Source of the DNA: Phylloscopus collybita
Taxonomy: Eukaryota > Chordata > Aves > Passeriformes > Phylloscopidae
Length of the DNA stretch: 64,000 nucleotides
Assembly (NCBI GenBank): GCA_027886175.1
Contig: JAJNNQ010000023.1
Span: forward strand, 7,457,001 to 7,521,000
Reading direction: 5' to 3'
Part shown: positions 33,301-45,366 of the stretch, one piece after another
Position numbering within the stretch: position 1 is the first letter of the stretch
Layout: every line of letters starts with the position of its first letter
Made by a program: the position numbers and the translations under genes
Notes under the pieces: model-generated
What the model was told of the DNA's origin: nothing
Database searches by the model: none
What the model saw: the letters and a program-made list of their open reading frames with translations, nothing else

Positions 33301-35852
33301 TATGCTGATTTTTTTTTTTTTGCCTAGGTTTATCAACCTCTTTCTGTTTGTTTTTTTTTCTTCATAACCCTGATATTTTGTGATTTTTTTTAAAAAATGA
33401 ACTTTCTTCCATGTCTTTTTACCTCCTGAAATCCCAGAGCCTGGTTCTGCGAACCTTCTCACCCATTCACTTCCTAATAAAAAGAAAAAAGAAGGAAAGA
33501 TTTCAATACACCTCCTTGAAGGGAACCCCTCATTGCATCAGCCTCAACCAGGCCACCACTGCCACCTCCAAGACATTAAAAAAAAAAAAAAAATCCCCAA
33601 AAATGTGTTTTTGAGGAGACACATCCAATTCAGTTGAAGTCCCATTAGCTGAGAAGAACTTGGATGTGATTTAAAGCTGAATTTTCATGTTTACCACTTG
33701 GCTGGGGCCATCTCCATGATGCCCTTACCAGATGATTCTGAAATCATCTGAGACAGAAAATGGATGAGTAGAAGCCTCTCTGGAGGAGGAAACATCCTGT
33801 TTTTTTCAAGCATCCCAAAGAGTTTCAGCCTCTGTGGTTAGTGGAACGTAAGCAAATAAATAAAATGAAAACAAACCAAATTATTTCCTATAGGAATTCT
33901 TTCCTCCCTAAAGGCAGCAGGACTTTGGAAAACATTCAGTAAACAGGAACCGGCAGAAACATCCCCAGAATCCAAATGGATATTTTTAAATTTATCTTCT
34001 CCATTGCATGCTGATAGAAAAATGAAGGTAACAATTTTAATGAGCAATATTTCTTTTTCCCTATTTTTATTCCAGGTCTGAGTTGGTTTTTCTTAAAACA
34101 GCCCTGCTTGACTCCCTCACTGGGGCTCACATTCAAACCAGGCTGGACCAGGTTTCAGGTGAGTTTTGTCTCACTTGAGGTGGAAAACCTGCTCCAAAAT
34201 CTGGTTTCAATGGGACTGAGCAGCTTCAGCTCAAAGTTTGCATTAAGGGTTTCATTAATTAACATGAAATGTGGGGTTGAACATTGACTGCAGCCTGCTA
34301 TGTGTAACACAGACCTCTGAGTGCCACTGAGCTGCACTCCCCACGCTTGCATGGGGTTTTAATTGTGATTTATTCAATTTATTCATTCATCAGGGCATGA
34401 TAGTTAATCAAGAATTTATGTATTTATGGTTTAAAAAATACAATGCACGGTATGAATGCATTGGTATTAATTATTGCCAGTGGGGGTAAAATAAAAGGAG
34501 CTTTTTGAAACCAGGGAACAACCCTTTATCCCTGGCACCGAGCTGTTCCCAGGCCCCCAGCCGGCTCCACAGTAGCTTGGGACAGGGATGAAATCCTGAA
34601 ATACAGCCCTAGGATTGGGAGGGAGAGCAGTGAAAGGAAAAACAAACACTGGGACAGCCGTGCTGGAGCAGAACTTGATGAGCTGCCCAACCTGTGCCTG
34701 CCCCAGACCCCCTCAATCCTCTGGGAACCTTTCAACCCCTTCTCCAAGGCAGTTTCATGCTCATTATTTGTCAGATTATTTCAGCAGGATTTAATGCACT
34801 GGTTTTCTTCCTTCCTCATCACTATTAACCTTTTCCATCCAAAATATGCCCAATTTTGGTGGATAATGAACTCATCCCCAGGGATTTTAGGTCCATGTGC
34901 AGCTGACCTGCTTTGACATTGCTCCATCTGCCCTCTCGAGATCCACACCAGCTTCACCCAGTGCAGGTCTGGCCTGTTTTGGAGGAAACCTTCCACACCA
35001 GGTAGATTAAAATCACTCCAAATATCACAGAGAGAGGGACACTCACATCCAATAAGTAAAATCCTGGATGTTTTTGAGTAATTCCAGCCTGGAGTGAGGC
35101 TGATACAGAAGTACTAAAATTCTGCTCTCCAGTCTCAGCTACAAACTTTATCCAGGGGTGAATATTGTCCCAAAGAGATGGATGTGGTGGTAGAGGCAGC
35201 CATGGGATGTGGTGCTGCCAACTCCACTGCCTTCAGCCCAAGTTTAAGGACATTTCTGGAGGTGGGTCCCAGCTTTCGATGACAGGGAAAAGCCATTTGT
35301 CTGTCTGTGTAGAGAACCGAGGCATGAAAATACAGCCTTTAAAAAAAGAGTTTCAAACCATCCTCAAATTTCAGCTGGCTCTCAAAGCCAAAACCATCCT
35401 CAGAGGAAGCCAGCTCCAAGTCTTGATCCTTGCTGGATTAGGAAGGCTCTTTCCATGAGCAGGCATAGGAAGCCTCCAGATCCAACATCCACCTTGTGTG
35501 TTCCCCATGTTTTAAAACGCTCGTGTTAAAACAAAGTCCCAAAAAACCCCAAAGCTCTCATGGTGACAATTCCCCTCTGAGTGACACACAGCAAAGCCAC
35601 AGAGCTCATGGCTCCAGGTGTGGAGGGGACACCCAGAAAAGAGCCAGCTGGGTGGAAATAATGAACATTTGGCTCCTTGCTCCATTCTCATCCTTTCTTC
35701 TGTCTCATTGACCAGTGGTTTCCATAGGTGGAGATCCCTCCCATGTCTCAGCATCACCTGAGGTGCTTCCACCTCCCCATGGATGCCTTAAGTTTCAGCT
35801 TTGATGTGTTTCAGACTTTGTGCTGCACAGGGGTGCAGCTCTCAGCCTCACA
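33301..35852. other. Unannotated AT-rich region
   Basis: No gene or clear transposon. A16 at 33578-33593 and T-rich stretches near 33308-33360 are the only simple repeats noted. Confidence 0.5.
33578..33593. repeat. Homopolymer A16
   Basis: Sixteen A following CCAAGACATT. No retroposon body was recognised. Confidence 0.93.
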
Positions 35853-36227
35853 TTCAGGGTCACTCAGCTCTGCACACAGCATGGACACAAAACAAATCCT
35901 GTTCCTGCTGCACACCAAGGACAACTTTCAGCCCCAAAGCACAAACAAGGGTGGCTGCAGGGAGGAACAAGAAGGATGGGACCTCACACCATGCAGCTGC
36001 AATTGGACAATTCAACCCCAAGGTGCAAATGGACCCAAACTGATCAAAGGGTGAGACCTGGTGACCCTTTGTCCATTTTGGGACCATTTTGGGTCCCCCT
36101 TGGGTGCAGCCCTGGCCAGGCTCTTGTCCTGCCCAAGGTGCACCCTAAAGGCCTTTTAATAAATCTCTGCTTTATTCTCTGGCTCTGTCCAGCCTCTGTT
36201 CCAGCTCAGCCTCCCAAGGTATCTCCA
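35853..36227 (+). mobile_element. Solo LTR of an endogenous retrovirus (copy 2)
   Basis: Same family as 21593-21965 but in the opposite orientation. It contains a probable polyadenylation signal AATAAA (36159-36164) followed by CTCTGCTTTATTCTCT, as expected near the R region of an LTR. Differences include CAAAGGGTGAGACCTGGTGA where copy 1 has AT-rich text. No internal retroviral genes lie on either side. The 136-codon frame across it is not a retroviral protein that I recognise. Confidence 0.82.
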
Positions 36228-39200
36228 TGACCAACCCAAACCCACCTGCAGAAGGCACGACTCCCTGCCACACCCCCTGAGCCCAGCAGCAGCTCTGACC
36301 ACCCTCTGCTTCTTTGGTTCAGGGGAAAAATCTGCGGGTTCAGGCTGGTGGGGGGGATCTTTTCTGAATATTATGGCCACAAGCTGGTGGAGCACTGCAG
36401 GATTTGCCTTCCTGTGAAGCAAGAGCTGGAATTCTGTGCTGAAACCTTCTCAGATTACCTTCTCCGACATCTGCCCAGCTCTGGCTTTCTGAAATTGCCC
36501 TTGGGCTGAGGTGATTTATGGTCCCCAGCCATCCCAGCTCCTTCTCTGTGCCATTCCCCACTGCTGGGAGGTGCTTGTGCCCCCAGCCCCATCCATGGCA
36601 GCACCTGGGTGGGATGGGAATGGCTTTTTCCAAACAGTTCCTCCTCCTCAGATACGCTCTGCACATCCGTGTCTGGCCAGGAGCTCAGCCATTTATTTTT
36701 CCTCTCCATAGGCATGTTTGGAGCTGTGGGTGGCCTCTCCTGTTTAAAATAAAGAAGCCAGGGGGAAGCTTTGTTCTTCACAGGCTGAAAATCAGAGCAT
36801 CTGTCCTGTACTGAGTGGGAGAGGGAAGCAGCAGAGCTCAATCTGCTGGAAATTTCCCCACCTGAATTTTTCGTTTGCTTGGGTTGAAGAAAACAGGGAC
36901 AAAAGGCAAAAAGAAGAGAAGAACTTTGCAGGAGGACGGGTTCGGCAGCTCCAGGTGATGAAAATGCTGTGAATCTGGAGAGTCACAATACTGGAATTCT
37001 TGTTGCTACAGGTGATCAGAAATTCAAAGTATTTGATATCATCTCTCAGCTCCTGAGTGGCCTCAAGCCAGGTTTTATTGGATTAATATTCCTGGAGCAA
37101 TCGGCCCAGTTCAAAGACACCTGCAGGGTCATTCAAGGCAGAATGTGTTTCATTCTATAGTAATTTTAATATAAAAGAGGTCTCTGTAGAATTTCACTCA
37201 CAGTTTGCCTCCACTTTTACTGTTTGAGGCATGAAATAGTCCCTTTAATCATGGCTTGTAGCCCCATTTAAAGCAAAACAAGCAGAGCTAGAAGAGTAAT
37301 TTTTAATTTCACTATTTTTTAAAATATCCTGACATTTTGCAAAACCATCCTGGCAAACTGGGAGACACCAAATTCTCTGAAAAAAAAAAAAAAGACTGAG
37401 CAGCCCAGCCCAGTCCACAAGCACACAAGGCCATGAAGGACTAAGTCACCTCATCGATCCTCCCGGCACAGGACAGCTTGGGTTTCTGCCTCCCCTTGCA
37501 CCTTTGAATCTCATCATAAATATTCCCCCTCTGGAAATTTGTACAGGGCAGGGACATTTATGACTTGTCATGGGATGCTGGTCAACACCAACCCCCCTGG
37601 GCAGGGAGGGCACCACGGGCTCTTCCCTCACCCCTGACCCTGCCCCAAGGAATGACCCCTGGGTGTCTCTGGACCTTCCTGCCACATCCTGCCCAGGTGA
37701 GGAGCAGCCTGCAGTGGCCCTGGCCCTTGATTTACATAGTGCTCGTTCTATCACTGCTTAACTCATCCCTGTGCATCCATTGCAAAGCCCATTTTCCTGC
37801 CTGGAATTTCATTCCTGGTGAAGGCATGGCAGGAGATGTTTCATTATTGTCTGTCTGGAAGCAGGAGAAGAGCCTATTTTCAAACTGGTGTTTTGCAGGT
37901 CATCAATCCCAGCCCTGGATAGGAGCCTTTAGCTTTTGACCTCCCCAGTGACTGAGTTATTTACTGCAGATGACAAATGGTTATTTTTCAGAGTTGTTTT
38001 CAAAAGGGTTTTCCCATCTTGGAGACTTTGTGGAGCATTGTAGGAGCCCTCCTGGTTCCCCTGTCTCGTATCCTTAATCTACCCTGAAAGATATACAGGG
38101 CACTTTAGGAATGACTCATGCCAGTGGAAGAGGATGGTTATGCAATATCCACATTATTCCTATTATTTCTTGGATGCGTCAGTCCCATAACTCTGCATGG
38201 TCTTAATATTGAGGGGGAACTTGAGCTGTATAACATCCACAAAAAATCTCCAAGAATTTACTGATACAGTTCCCAAATCCAGTCCACGTCCGTGATCAGC
38301 ACTAAAAATGGGCAGAACTGGGCTTTTAGAGTTGAAAATCAGATCTTTATTGTTATTTACTGCACATGTAACTCTATCCTGCAATAAATGAATACAGCTT
38401 CATTAAATCACGATTTTAAAGTGACTCTCTGGCAGGACTGATAATTGAGATCAGCAGATGAAGGGGTGAATTCTGTTCTGAACAGACAATTACTGAGGAG
38501 GGTGGGAGCAGTGGTCCCACCAGCCCAGGAGCTGCTTCCTCAGAGGGAAGGGGGAAACTGGGAGCAGGGAGATAAGGAGCAACCAGGCCAGGATTAAATT
38601 TCCATGGGAAGGAACCAGGAGGGGGTTTAGGCACAGAAATGGTCCCTTCTCCCTCATTTTTCACCTCTTTGGTTGTGCCTCTGCATGTCCGTATCTGTAG
38701 GTGTTCCACAGAGGCAGGACAGCTTTCCTGGGGCTGGAACAACCCCTGCACTACACAAACAACACCCAGCCAAGCTCAGGACAGAGTGAATTAAAGAGGA
38801 CGAGGTGACGAACACAAGGTCCCCCCAAATGATACTCCCAGCTTAAATTTCCATGGCTTATTCTGTGTCTTGGCTGAGCAGGGAAGGCCTCCACGGTGGT
38901 GTGTTGGTTGGTTGTTAGTGGTTGGAGGATGACATAAAATAAAAGCCCTGAGTTCAAAGGGCCTGGCTGTTTATGGGAATCCCACCCCCCGAGCCCTGGC
39001 AGGAGTGTCCCAGATTACTCATCCGTGTTAACTCTTTGGATAAACATTTCCCTGTCAAGCCTAAGGTCGAGCTGCACAGCCCCTGACAAGGAAAAAAAAA
39101 AAAAAAAAAGAAAAAATTCCATGTTCAAAAATAAACACAACATAGGTCTGAATTAGGGGCTTGTTTCTTACAAAGAAAGATGTATTTACACAAGGGCAGC

Positions 39201-39829
39201 TCATCAGGACATGCTGGTTTTCCAAAGGAGAGAGCTGTGTAGGGATCTAAATATCACAGAGTGACAGCACTTGGAATGGAAGGGTTTGAGCCATGCCAGC
39301 TGTGCAGGACAGGAGTTTGGGAATGGCTTTGGAGCTCCACGGTGAGCTCAGGAGGTGAAGGACCTGGCAGGCACGGCGGGATTGACTGGGAAAGCGATCT
39401 CATGCTCTAACGACAGGAACACCTCCAGCTCCCACGTCCAGCCTCATGAATCACTGCCATCCATTGAATTTCCATGATGTCAAGCAAGTATGAAGGAAAA
39501 TAGGCTGGAGTTAAATGGAGGATGGGAGCACAGAGCAAAATCGTGGTAGATTTGGGGGGTTTTTTTGGCCTTCCCCAACAAAGTTGGCGGTGCATGTAAA
39601 AGTAAGATTTGAAACAGGAACTCAGCTTGTGATGATGAATGGTCAGAAATACTACTTGAGAGCAGCCCCACCGCATTTAATAGATGTTATAAAGGTCTGC
39701 ATCCAGCACAGGAGGTGAAAGCAGGGGAAGGGGCATTGATGGGAAATAAAATTCCCAGCAGAAGTGTCAGGGTGTTTGTGTTCCAGGCCTGGAGAAACCT
39801 CTGTCCTACAAACTGCAACTCATCAGTAG
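36228..39829. other. Long unannotated region
   Basis: About 3.6 kb without a supported gene. A14 at 37380-37393 and A18 at 39092-39109 are present. A word like TATCACAGAGTGACAGCACT TGGAATGGAAGGGTTTG near 39252 faintly recalls the antisense CR1 end but is too short to call. Confidence 0.5.
39092..39109. repeat. Homopolymer A18
   Basis: Eighteen A, then GAAAAAA. No attached element was recognised. Confidence 0.93.
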
Positions 39830-40048
39830 GAGTTAATTAGGAAGAAATCCTTCCCTGGAAGGGTCGGGGGGCCCCTAACACAGATTCCCAGAGCAGCTGT
39901 GCCTGCCCCTGAATCCCTGGAAATGTCCGAGGCCAAGCTGGAGCACCCTGGGACAGTGGAAGATGTCCCTGGAAGATGCCCATGGCAGGGTTGGAACTGG
40001 ATGATCTTTAAGGTCCCTTCCAACCCAGCCCATTCCATGATTCCATGA
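39830..40048 (+). mobile_element. CR1 LINE 3' end fragment
   Basis: A well-kept sense copy: GGAAGAAATCCTTCCCTGGA, CCCAGAGCAGCTGTGCCTGC, GGAAATGTCCGAGGCCAAGC, TGGAGCACCCTGGGACAGTG, GGATGATCTTTAAGGTCCCT, TCCAACCCAGCCCATTCCAT and GATTCCATGATA. The segment GGAAGATGTCCCTGGAAGATGC carries a small duplication of the GGAAGATG word. Confidence 0.94.
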
Positions 40049-41271
40049 TAACTTCAGGAGCAAATAAGTCTAAAAGAGCAGAGAATTCTGTTTTCAGTGC
40101 AGCACACTTTGAAACTGTACAAGAACCACACATTTTAAATTCGTTTTACAGCTCAGCAGCACCATGGCATCATTTCCATTTTCCCTCTTTGATTTTCCCA
40201 CAAATTTTTAATTTCTTTCTTTTTTAAAGCTGCAAAATGCTAATACTCTAAAGACAACTTAAAGGGTTGTCTTTGATGACTTAGGATATTCCTAAAAATT
40301 TGGCAAGACCATTACTAAACCCTTGGCTCTATCCACATGCTGGACAGGATTAGCATCTCAAATGCTGCTCACACCATCATCTTCCGGGCATAACAATGAC
40401 AATAAAAAAGAGAATTTCCAGTAAAACTGGGGAAAAAAAAAATCTGAGTTTACCAGGATTCTGTTTAACCTTCAGCTGGAAACAAGATGACAAATAGGCC
40501 AGCAAGGCCAGCTAAGATTTTTTGGGGGTATTGATTTAAAGCAGAGAAGCCACAGTCGGTAGTTTATCAATTCCAGTGGAAACCAAGGATCATGGAACTA
40601 AAAGGTATTAATCACTGCGGATTACAGAACCCAAGGCTTCTATTAATTTCCCTGCCAGTTTCGTTATCTTCTCAGATTTTCCTGTCATTTCTTTCAGGCT
40701 TCCCTTGTAAATTTTGCATTTCAAGCTGTAAGGGGCCATTAGAGGATGGCAGGAGTCCTGTGCTTTTCTCGTAATGAACGCTCAGGTTACCCCAGGTTTT
40801 CCTGTGCAAACAAACTGAAGCCACACGCAATTATCCCTCTGCTGCCCAGGCAGACATTCTCCAGGAGGATCTTCTATTTTTAATCCAGCTATTGGAATAA
40901 ACTGGGGAAGGCTCCCAGGCTTTGCAGCCGCTTGCTTGTGCTAAAAATAAAACATCAGCAGTGCAAACACACATCCTGGTGCGTTATCCATGAAAACAAT
41001 AGTTTGGGAGTTGTTCCAATTGGGATTTCAAGTGTTGGGGCACTCCAGGAGTGCTTGCTGAGCATGGATCCAACCTGTGGAGGTAGAGATCTTCCGTTTC
41101 TACACAAATCACTTGTTTCAGTGAAAACTCCTGGGATTTATATCAGAACAATGAGAAGGTTCCCATCCCACCCTTCTCTGATTAATTCAGTCAACACAGG
41201 TTGTGTTTTCAAGTTTCTTTCTACAACCCTCACAAACAGAACAGAGATTCCCATTCTCAAAGACTCATGAA
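40049..41271. other. Unannotated sequence
   Basis: About 1.2 kb of unique, slightly AT-rich DNA. No gene, LTR or CR1 signature was identified. Confidence 0.5.
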
Positions 41272-41440
41272 TAATAGAATTATGGAATCATGGAATGGTT
41301 TGGGTCAGAAGGAACCTCAAAGCCCATTTTATTCCACCCTTGCCAAAGGCAAGGACACTTCCACTATCCCAGGGTGCTCCAAGCCCGCTCCAAACTGGAC
41401 TTGGACACTTCCAGGGATGCCCATTGTTGTCAAGAGCTGG
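41272..41440 (-). mobile_element. CR1 LINE 3' end fragment, antisense
   Basis: The plus strand starts with the terminal octamers in complement (ATAGAATTATGGAATCATGG), then AATGGTTTGGGTCAGAAGGA, ACCTCAAAGCCCATTTTATT, ACTATCCCAGGGTGCTCCAA and TTGGACACTTCCAGGGATGC. The extreme 3' end is intact. Confidence 0.93.
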
Positions 41441-41949
41441 GCCTTGGGCTGCCACCAGAATTCCCCTGGCTCTGAAAGTTTTCACCCACATGGATTCAAG
41501 CCCATCCATTCCATTTAAAGCAATCACTGGTTCCACAGTGTTGGCTCTGCAGCCCTTTAAATCGAGGAAATGCTCTTTAAAAACCAGGAATTATTGTTGG
41601 AAATGTTATTACATTCAACCTGCCATACCATTGTCCTTTGCAGGTTGTACTAAGGCAAAACCAACACATTTTCTTACTTTTTTTTTAATTATTTTTACTG
41701 TAGCTTTGCAATTCAGCAGCTTCCTCAAGCTCTGTTTGCAGGACTGAGTTCCTTATTCATCAGTAGCAACCTCTGCCCTTTGTTTTATTCTCCTGCAGCC
41801 AGGAACACCATCCAGTCATGATGTTCAGCATGGTGACAGCACCAGTATTTCACGAGAAGTAAAGAGGGATCAAAACTAGTGCCTAACTTATGTATGGGGG
41901 AGGAGGAAGGGAAAGGAGGAGCTGCAGGAAGATTTTCTTTGGTTTTACA

Positions 41950-42011
41950 CAGAATTTCTGATTTTTATGCAGAATTTCTGGGATTTTTGTGCAGAATTTT
42001 GCAATTTTTGG
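41950..42011. repeat. Short tandem repeat, about 21 bp x 3
   Basis: Three imperfect units starting with CAGAATTT at 41950, 41970 and 41992, each ending in a TTTTTATG/TTTTTGTG/TTTTTGG word. A recent slippage-type expansion. Confidence 0.85.
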
Positions 42012-42590
42012 TAAGAACCTACTCACAGCTGCACTGCAACACACCACAATTATCTAGGAAAAGCTTCTTTGGATTCCCTAAGTCCTCTTTTTACAACTTT
42101 TAACCCATTTCCACGCTGCCATTTGTTTCATTCAGTGCCAAACAACCTCCCCATTTATACGGCTTTCCCCCCAGCCACAAAGTGAGCGTATAATATATTG
42201 CAGGTCGATTTCCTTTGATATACCCCCATTCCCAGCAGTCTCTCCCTGCTCCCAAGCCGTGGATTAAGCAGCTCCCAGGCAGCCCACAGAGCTGGGCAGC
42301 AGGAGAGCTCTGCAATAAGTCCTAAATTGAAAGCTCTGCTGTGTCTCCCCACTGGGAGAGCCTGCTGAGATAGGCTTCTTTTAATATTGCCTTAATAGGC
42401 TCAGTTAATTAAGTTCAGTCTATCTGGAGGGATTTTCATGGCCTATGGAGCCCTGGCAAACGGGATCCAATTCCTGCCCCACTTATTATCAATGATGGCT
42501 CAGGGTAAAGTGATTACAGTACTCGGGAGAGAAAAAATAAAGGGGAATCACCTTCCCCGGTTTTGCTGGCTCTGCACATTTCTGAAGATC
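42012..42590. other. Unannotated sequence with homeobox-type words
   Basis: Unique sequence with TAATATTGCCTTAATAGG and CAGTTAATTAAG words around 42384-42415. It may be the left part of the same possible regulatory region as the CpG patch that follows. Confidence 0.3.
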
Positions 42591-43050
42591 CCAACATCCA
42601 GCGAGCCGCTGGGGGACGATGAGGCTGGAAAAACGCATCCTGAACTTTAGAGCAACCTCTGCTCCTCCTCACGCCGCCTTAAAGCACGAGCTGCAGGGGG
42701 GTGTTAATCACTCAATTAGGCCCTAATTATCAACACCCGCCGCATCAAAAGGCCTCCCGTGGGCAGGGCAGGGTTGTGGCCATTCTCTGTGACGAGTGAT
42801 CCTCTGCCCACTCAGGGCTTGCTGGAGCCGGGGCTGGCGGGGATCAAAGCGGGAGCGCAGCGGATGCTCCGCGGCTTTCCCCGGTCCGGCGACAAGGACT
42901 GGGGCTTTTATGGGTTATTCTCCCAGCCCCGGGGCTGCTATCGATTCTTCACCCTGCCCCCGGGCTCAAATCAAAGTCTGTCCGCGAGCAATGGGGCAGG
43001 AGGGGCGCGGTGGCTGCTCCTGCCGCTGTGGAGGCGACGGCAGAGGTTTC
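42590..43050. other. CpG-rich patch (CpG-island-like)
   Basis: This is the densest CpG cluster in the window, for example AAGCGGGAGCGCAGCGGATG, CTCCGCGGCTTTCCCCGGTC and CGGCGACAAGG at 42848-42895. It is joined to AT-rich homeodomain-type words (CAATTAGGCCCTAATTATC at 42711-42729). The 182- and 140-codon frames over it are products of GC content and run on into a CR1. A promoter of an unseen transcript or an enhancer are both possible. Confidence 0.4.
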
Positions 43051-43053
43051 ATG

Positions 43054-43450
43054 GAAGCCCAGAATGTCCTGAGTTGGAAGGGATTCTCCAGGATCGTCGA
43101 ATCCAACTGCTGGCCCTGCACAGCACCAGCCCCAAAAGTCACCAAAATCCCTCTGGAGCTCTGGCAGGTTTGGTGCTGTGAGCATTCCCTGTGCCCAAAC
43201 ACCCTCTGGGGGAAGCAGCTTTCCCAATATCCAACCTCCACCCTCTGGGGTAAAACCTTTTCCCAATATCTGAGCTACACCCTTTGTGGGAAGAACCTTT
43301 TTCAGTATCCAACCTCCACCCTCTGTGAGAAGAAAATTCTCTAATATCCCACCTCACCCTCTGGGAGAAGAAACTTTTCTCGATATCCAACCTAAACCCT
43401 GCCCTGACACAACTTCAGGCTGTTCCCTTGGGTCCCCTGTGCCAAAACTC
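43054..43450 (-). mobile_element. CR1 LINE 3' region, antisense, with internal expansion
   Basis: The plus strand begins CCAGAATGTCCTGAGTTGGA, AGGGATTCTCCAGGATCGTC, GAATCCAACTGCTGGCCCTG, the antisense of the CR1 tail type seen at 15251. It continues through the 3' UTR to ATATCCAACCTAAACCCTGC, CCTGACACAACTTCAGGCTG and TTCCCTTGGGTCCCCTGTGC. The part at 43200-43393 is five tandem copies of one 39-base unit where other copies have one. Confidence 0.9.
43200..43393. repeat. 39-bp tandem repeat x 5 inside CR1
   Basis: Units begin CACCCT at 43200, 43239, 43278, 43317 and 43355 (39, 39, 39, 38 and 39 bases). Each holds a CTCTG-GGAAG word and an AATATCCAACCT word. A unit of 39 keeps the frame, giving a 13-residue periodicity in the plus frame, but no gene is supported. 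Confidence 0.95.
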
Positions 43451-45270
43451 ACATCTTCAAAGTGACCTCTGCAGGCAAATTCCTCTCTAATTATAACAAC
43501 GTCTCCAATATTGAAAGCTGGCACTGAGCTGAGGCTTTTCCAGCAGCTGGGGCTGTCCTGAAGGTAACCCTGTGACCTGGAGGAGCCTTGTAGGAGTTGC
43601 TGGACCTCTTCTAGCCGGGGCAGGAACAAAGCTTCTGGAAAATTCTGGCCCAGAATTTCTTATTTGAATGAGATATAAATATAAATACAAATACCATCTC
43701 TTCCAACACTGCAGGATAACTCTGAGGGTTGGGAATGCACACATTTTCTTTCCTCCAAATATATGCAAAATACCTGCCCCTTCCTTAGTGTTAAATAATT
43801 TTGCACATATTCAGGATTTTTTTTGTCTCCTTGAAGTTCTTCAATGTAAAGACCTCATTGACCGTTCCCAACATGTCCTGACAGGGCTAAAAGTTCTTAT
43901 TATCCATTGCTTTGGATTAAATACAGTTGAGTAACACTTGGTCTGTAATGATGGTTTAACTTTTGACCCATTTCTGATATTTAGCATGCAGAGCTTAAAT
44001 TGAATTAAGAAGCTGTGCTTTCACAGAGTAACAAAACTCACAGGGAAGCACCTCAAGAAGAAATGGTCAGGTTGGGGCAAGAATGTTCTGATTCTACCAG
44101 GGTGTAAAGAGCCAGTGGAAAACCTAGTCCACCAATCTGGCATTGGAAGATGCTCCAAGAACACAAGAATTCTCTCACCCTTTCCAGTCCCAGTCTCATT
44201 TCCTGGGTTTTACCACAACTTGGGATTATGGAGGCACGCAGTGAGTCAGCCTGGATCAATTTTCCTAATCTGCACAAAATGTTGATAATTTGTTCAGCTG
44301 TTCCCTTTTAACAGAGTGAACAAACAAATGCAGAAGGAGAACTTTAGCTTGGGTTACTTTCAGCAGCTCCAACCTGGCATCCAGCTGAAAGCTTGTGATG
44401 AAAGGCTTTCATTCCAGCACTGAAAGAATTTGATGACATTCTTTTTATCCTAAATAACATGATAAAGGTGGAGCTGGAGGGAAAAAAGGATTCCCCAGCC
44501 ACCTTAGGGTTCCCTGGGTTGGAATTCCCAGCCTGTGGAGCTGGAGTTACTCAGAGCAGCGTGTGCTGCTCCCCACCCACTCCTGACATTTCCAAGCAGG
44601 GGAAGTGATGCAGCTCTGAGGCACAGCAGGATCCAGCATTCCCCAGGCTCTGTGCAGGAATCCCCACTCCCCTCAATTGGCAGGGAATGAAAATCCCCAG
44701 TGGATTTGAAGGAACAATCCAGAGGGAGCGGGAATGCTGTCACCAGCACATTTGTCCACCTGCATTATCCTGCTGATGGCTGAGGGTATCCCATGCCATC
44801 AATCCCTTTTATCCTTTATCCAAGATTTCTTGTCTAGGTAAGCAAACAAATATTTTGTGATGGGGATGGGCTATTTAAGGGTTCCTGAGAGCTCCTGGAT
44901 ATATTTATAAATTCAATATATATTAGATTACTACAGATAAACCCCTAAACTGTAAAAGCCTGGATTATTCTTGCCCAGCCTGAAAGCAGCAACAGCATTT
45001 CTCACAGATGTGTCATCCATTCCTTCACCACCTGGGATTAACTCTAATCAAAAGTGATGTCCAAGACAATCCTTATAGCCAGTTATTTGTTTTCTTAGTG
45101 CAGGCCAGAAGATTCCTTCTTGCAATCTTGCAAAATATTACAAAATATTACCTTATGTCCTTACAAAGTCCTGGCATTGTGTGAGAAAATAAGGAGTGAG
45201 CTGGAGGAGTTAAAGGGTGAAGAGGTTTAATATTTTGAATTTTTCCCTCCAAATATGTGCGTTAGAAGTG
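43451..45270. other. Unannotated sequence
   Basis: About 1.8 kb, unique and slightly AT-rich. A (TATAAA/TACAAA) stretch lies near 43672-43695. No gene, LTR or CR1 was identified. Confidence 0.5.
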
Positions 45271-45366
45271 TTTGGATCATAAATAATATATTTATATATT
45301 TATATATACATTTGGATCATAAATAACTATGTAGATATAGATATAGATATTTGGATCATAAATAAC
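45271..45366. repeat. AT-rich tandem repeat, about 40-bp period
   Basis: The word TTTGGATCATAAATAA occurs at 45271, 45311 and 45350. The spacers are ATATTTATATATTTATATAT in the first interval and AGATATAGATATAGATAT in the second, so microsatellite growth took place inside a minisatellite unit. Confidence 0.92.

Noticed and set aside
21593..36227. The two LTRs as the ends of a single 14-kb provirus
   Set aside because: They are in opposite orientation, differ at many sites and the interval contains no retroviral genes.
39245..39300. A further antisense CR1 end
   Set aside because: Only a few short words are similar and the rest of the UTR is absent.
42796..43344. 182-codon plus frame with 13-residue periodicity
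   Set aside because: It spans the CpG patch and the 39-bp repeat inside an antisense CR1, so the periodicity is from transposon DNA.
43200..43393. Regularly spaced 39-bp repeats as a CRISPR array
   Set aside because: The repeats are contiguous with no unique spacers, lie within a CR1 element, and the genome is vertebrate.
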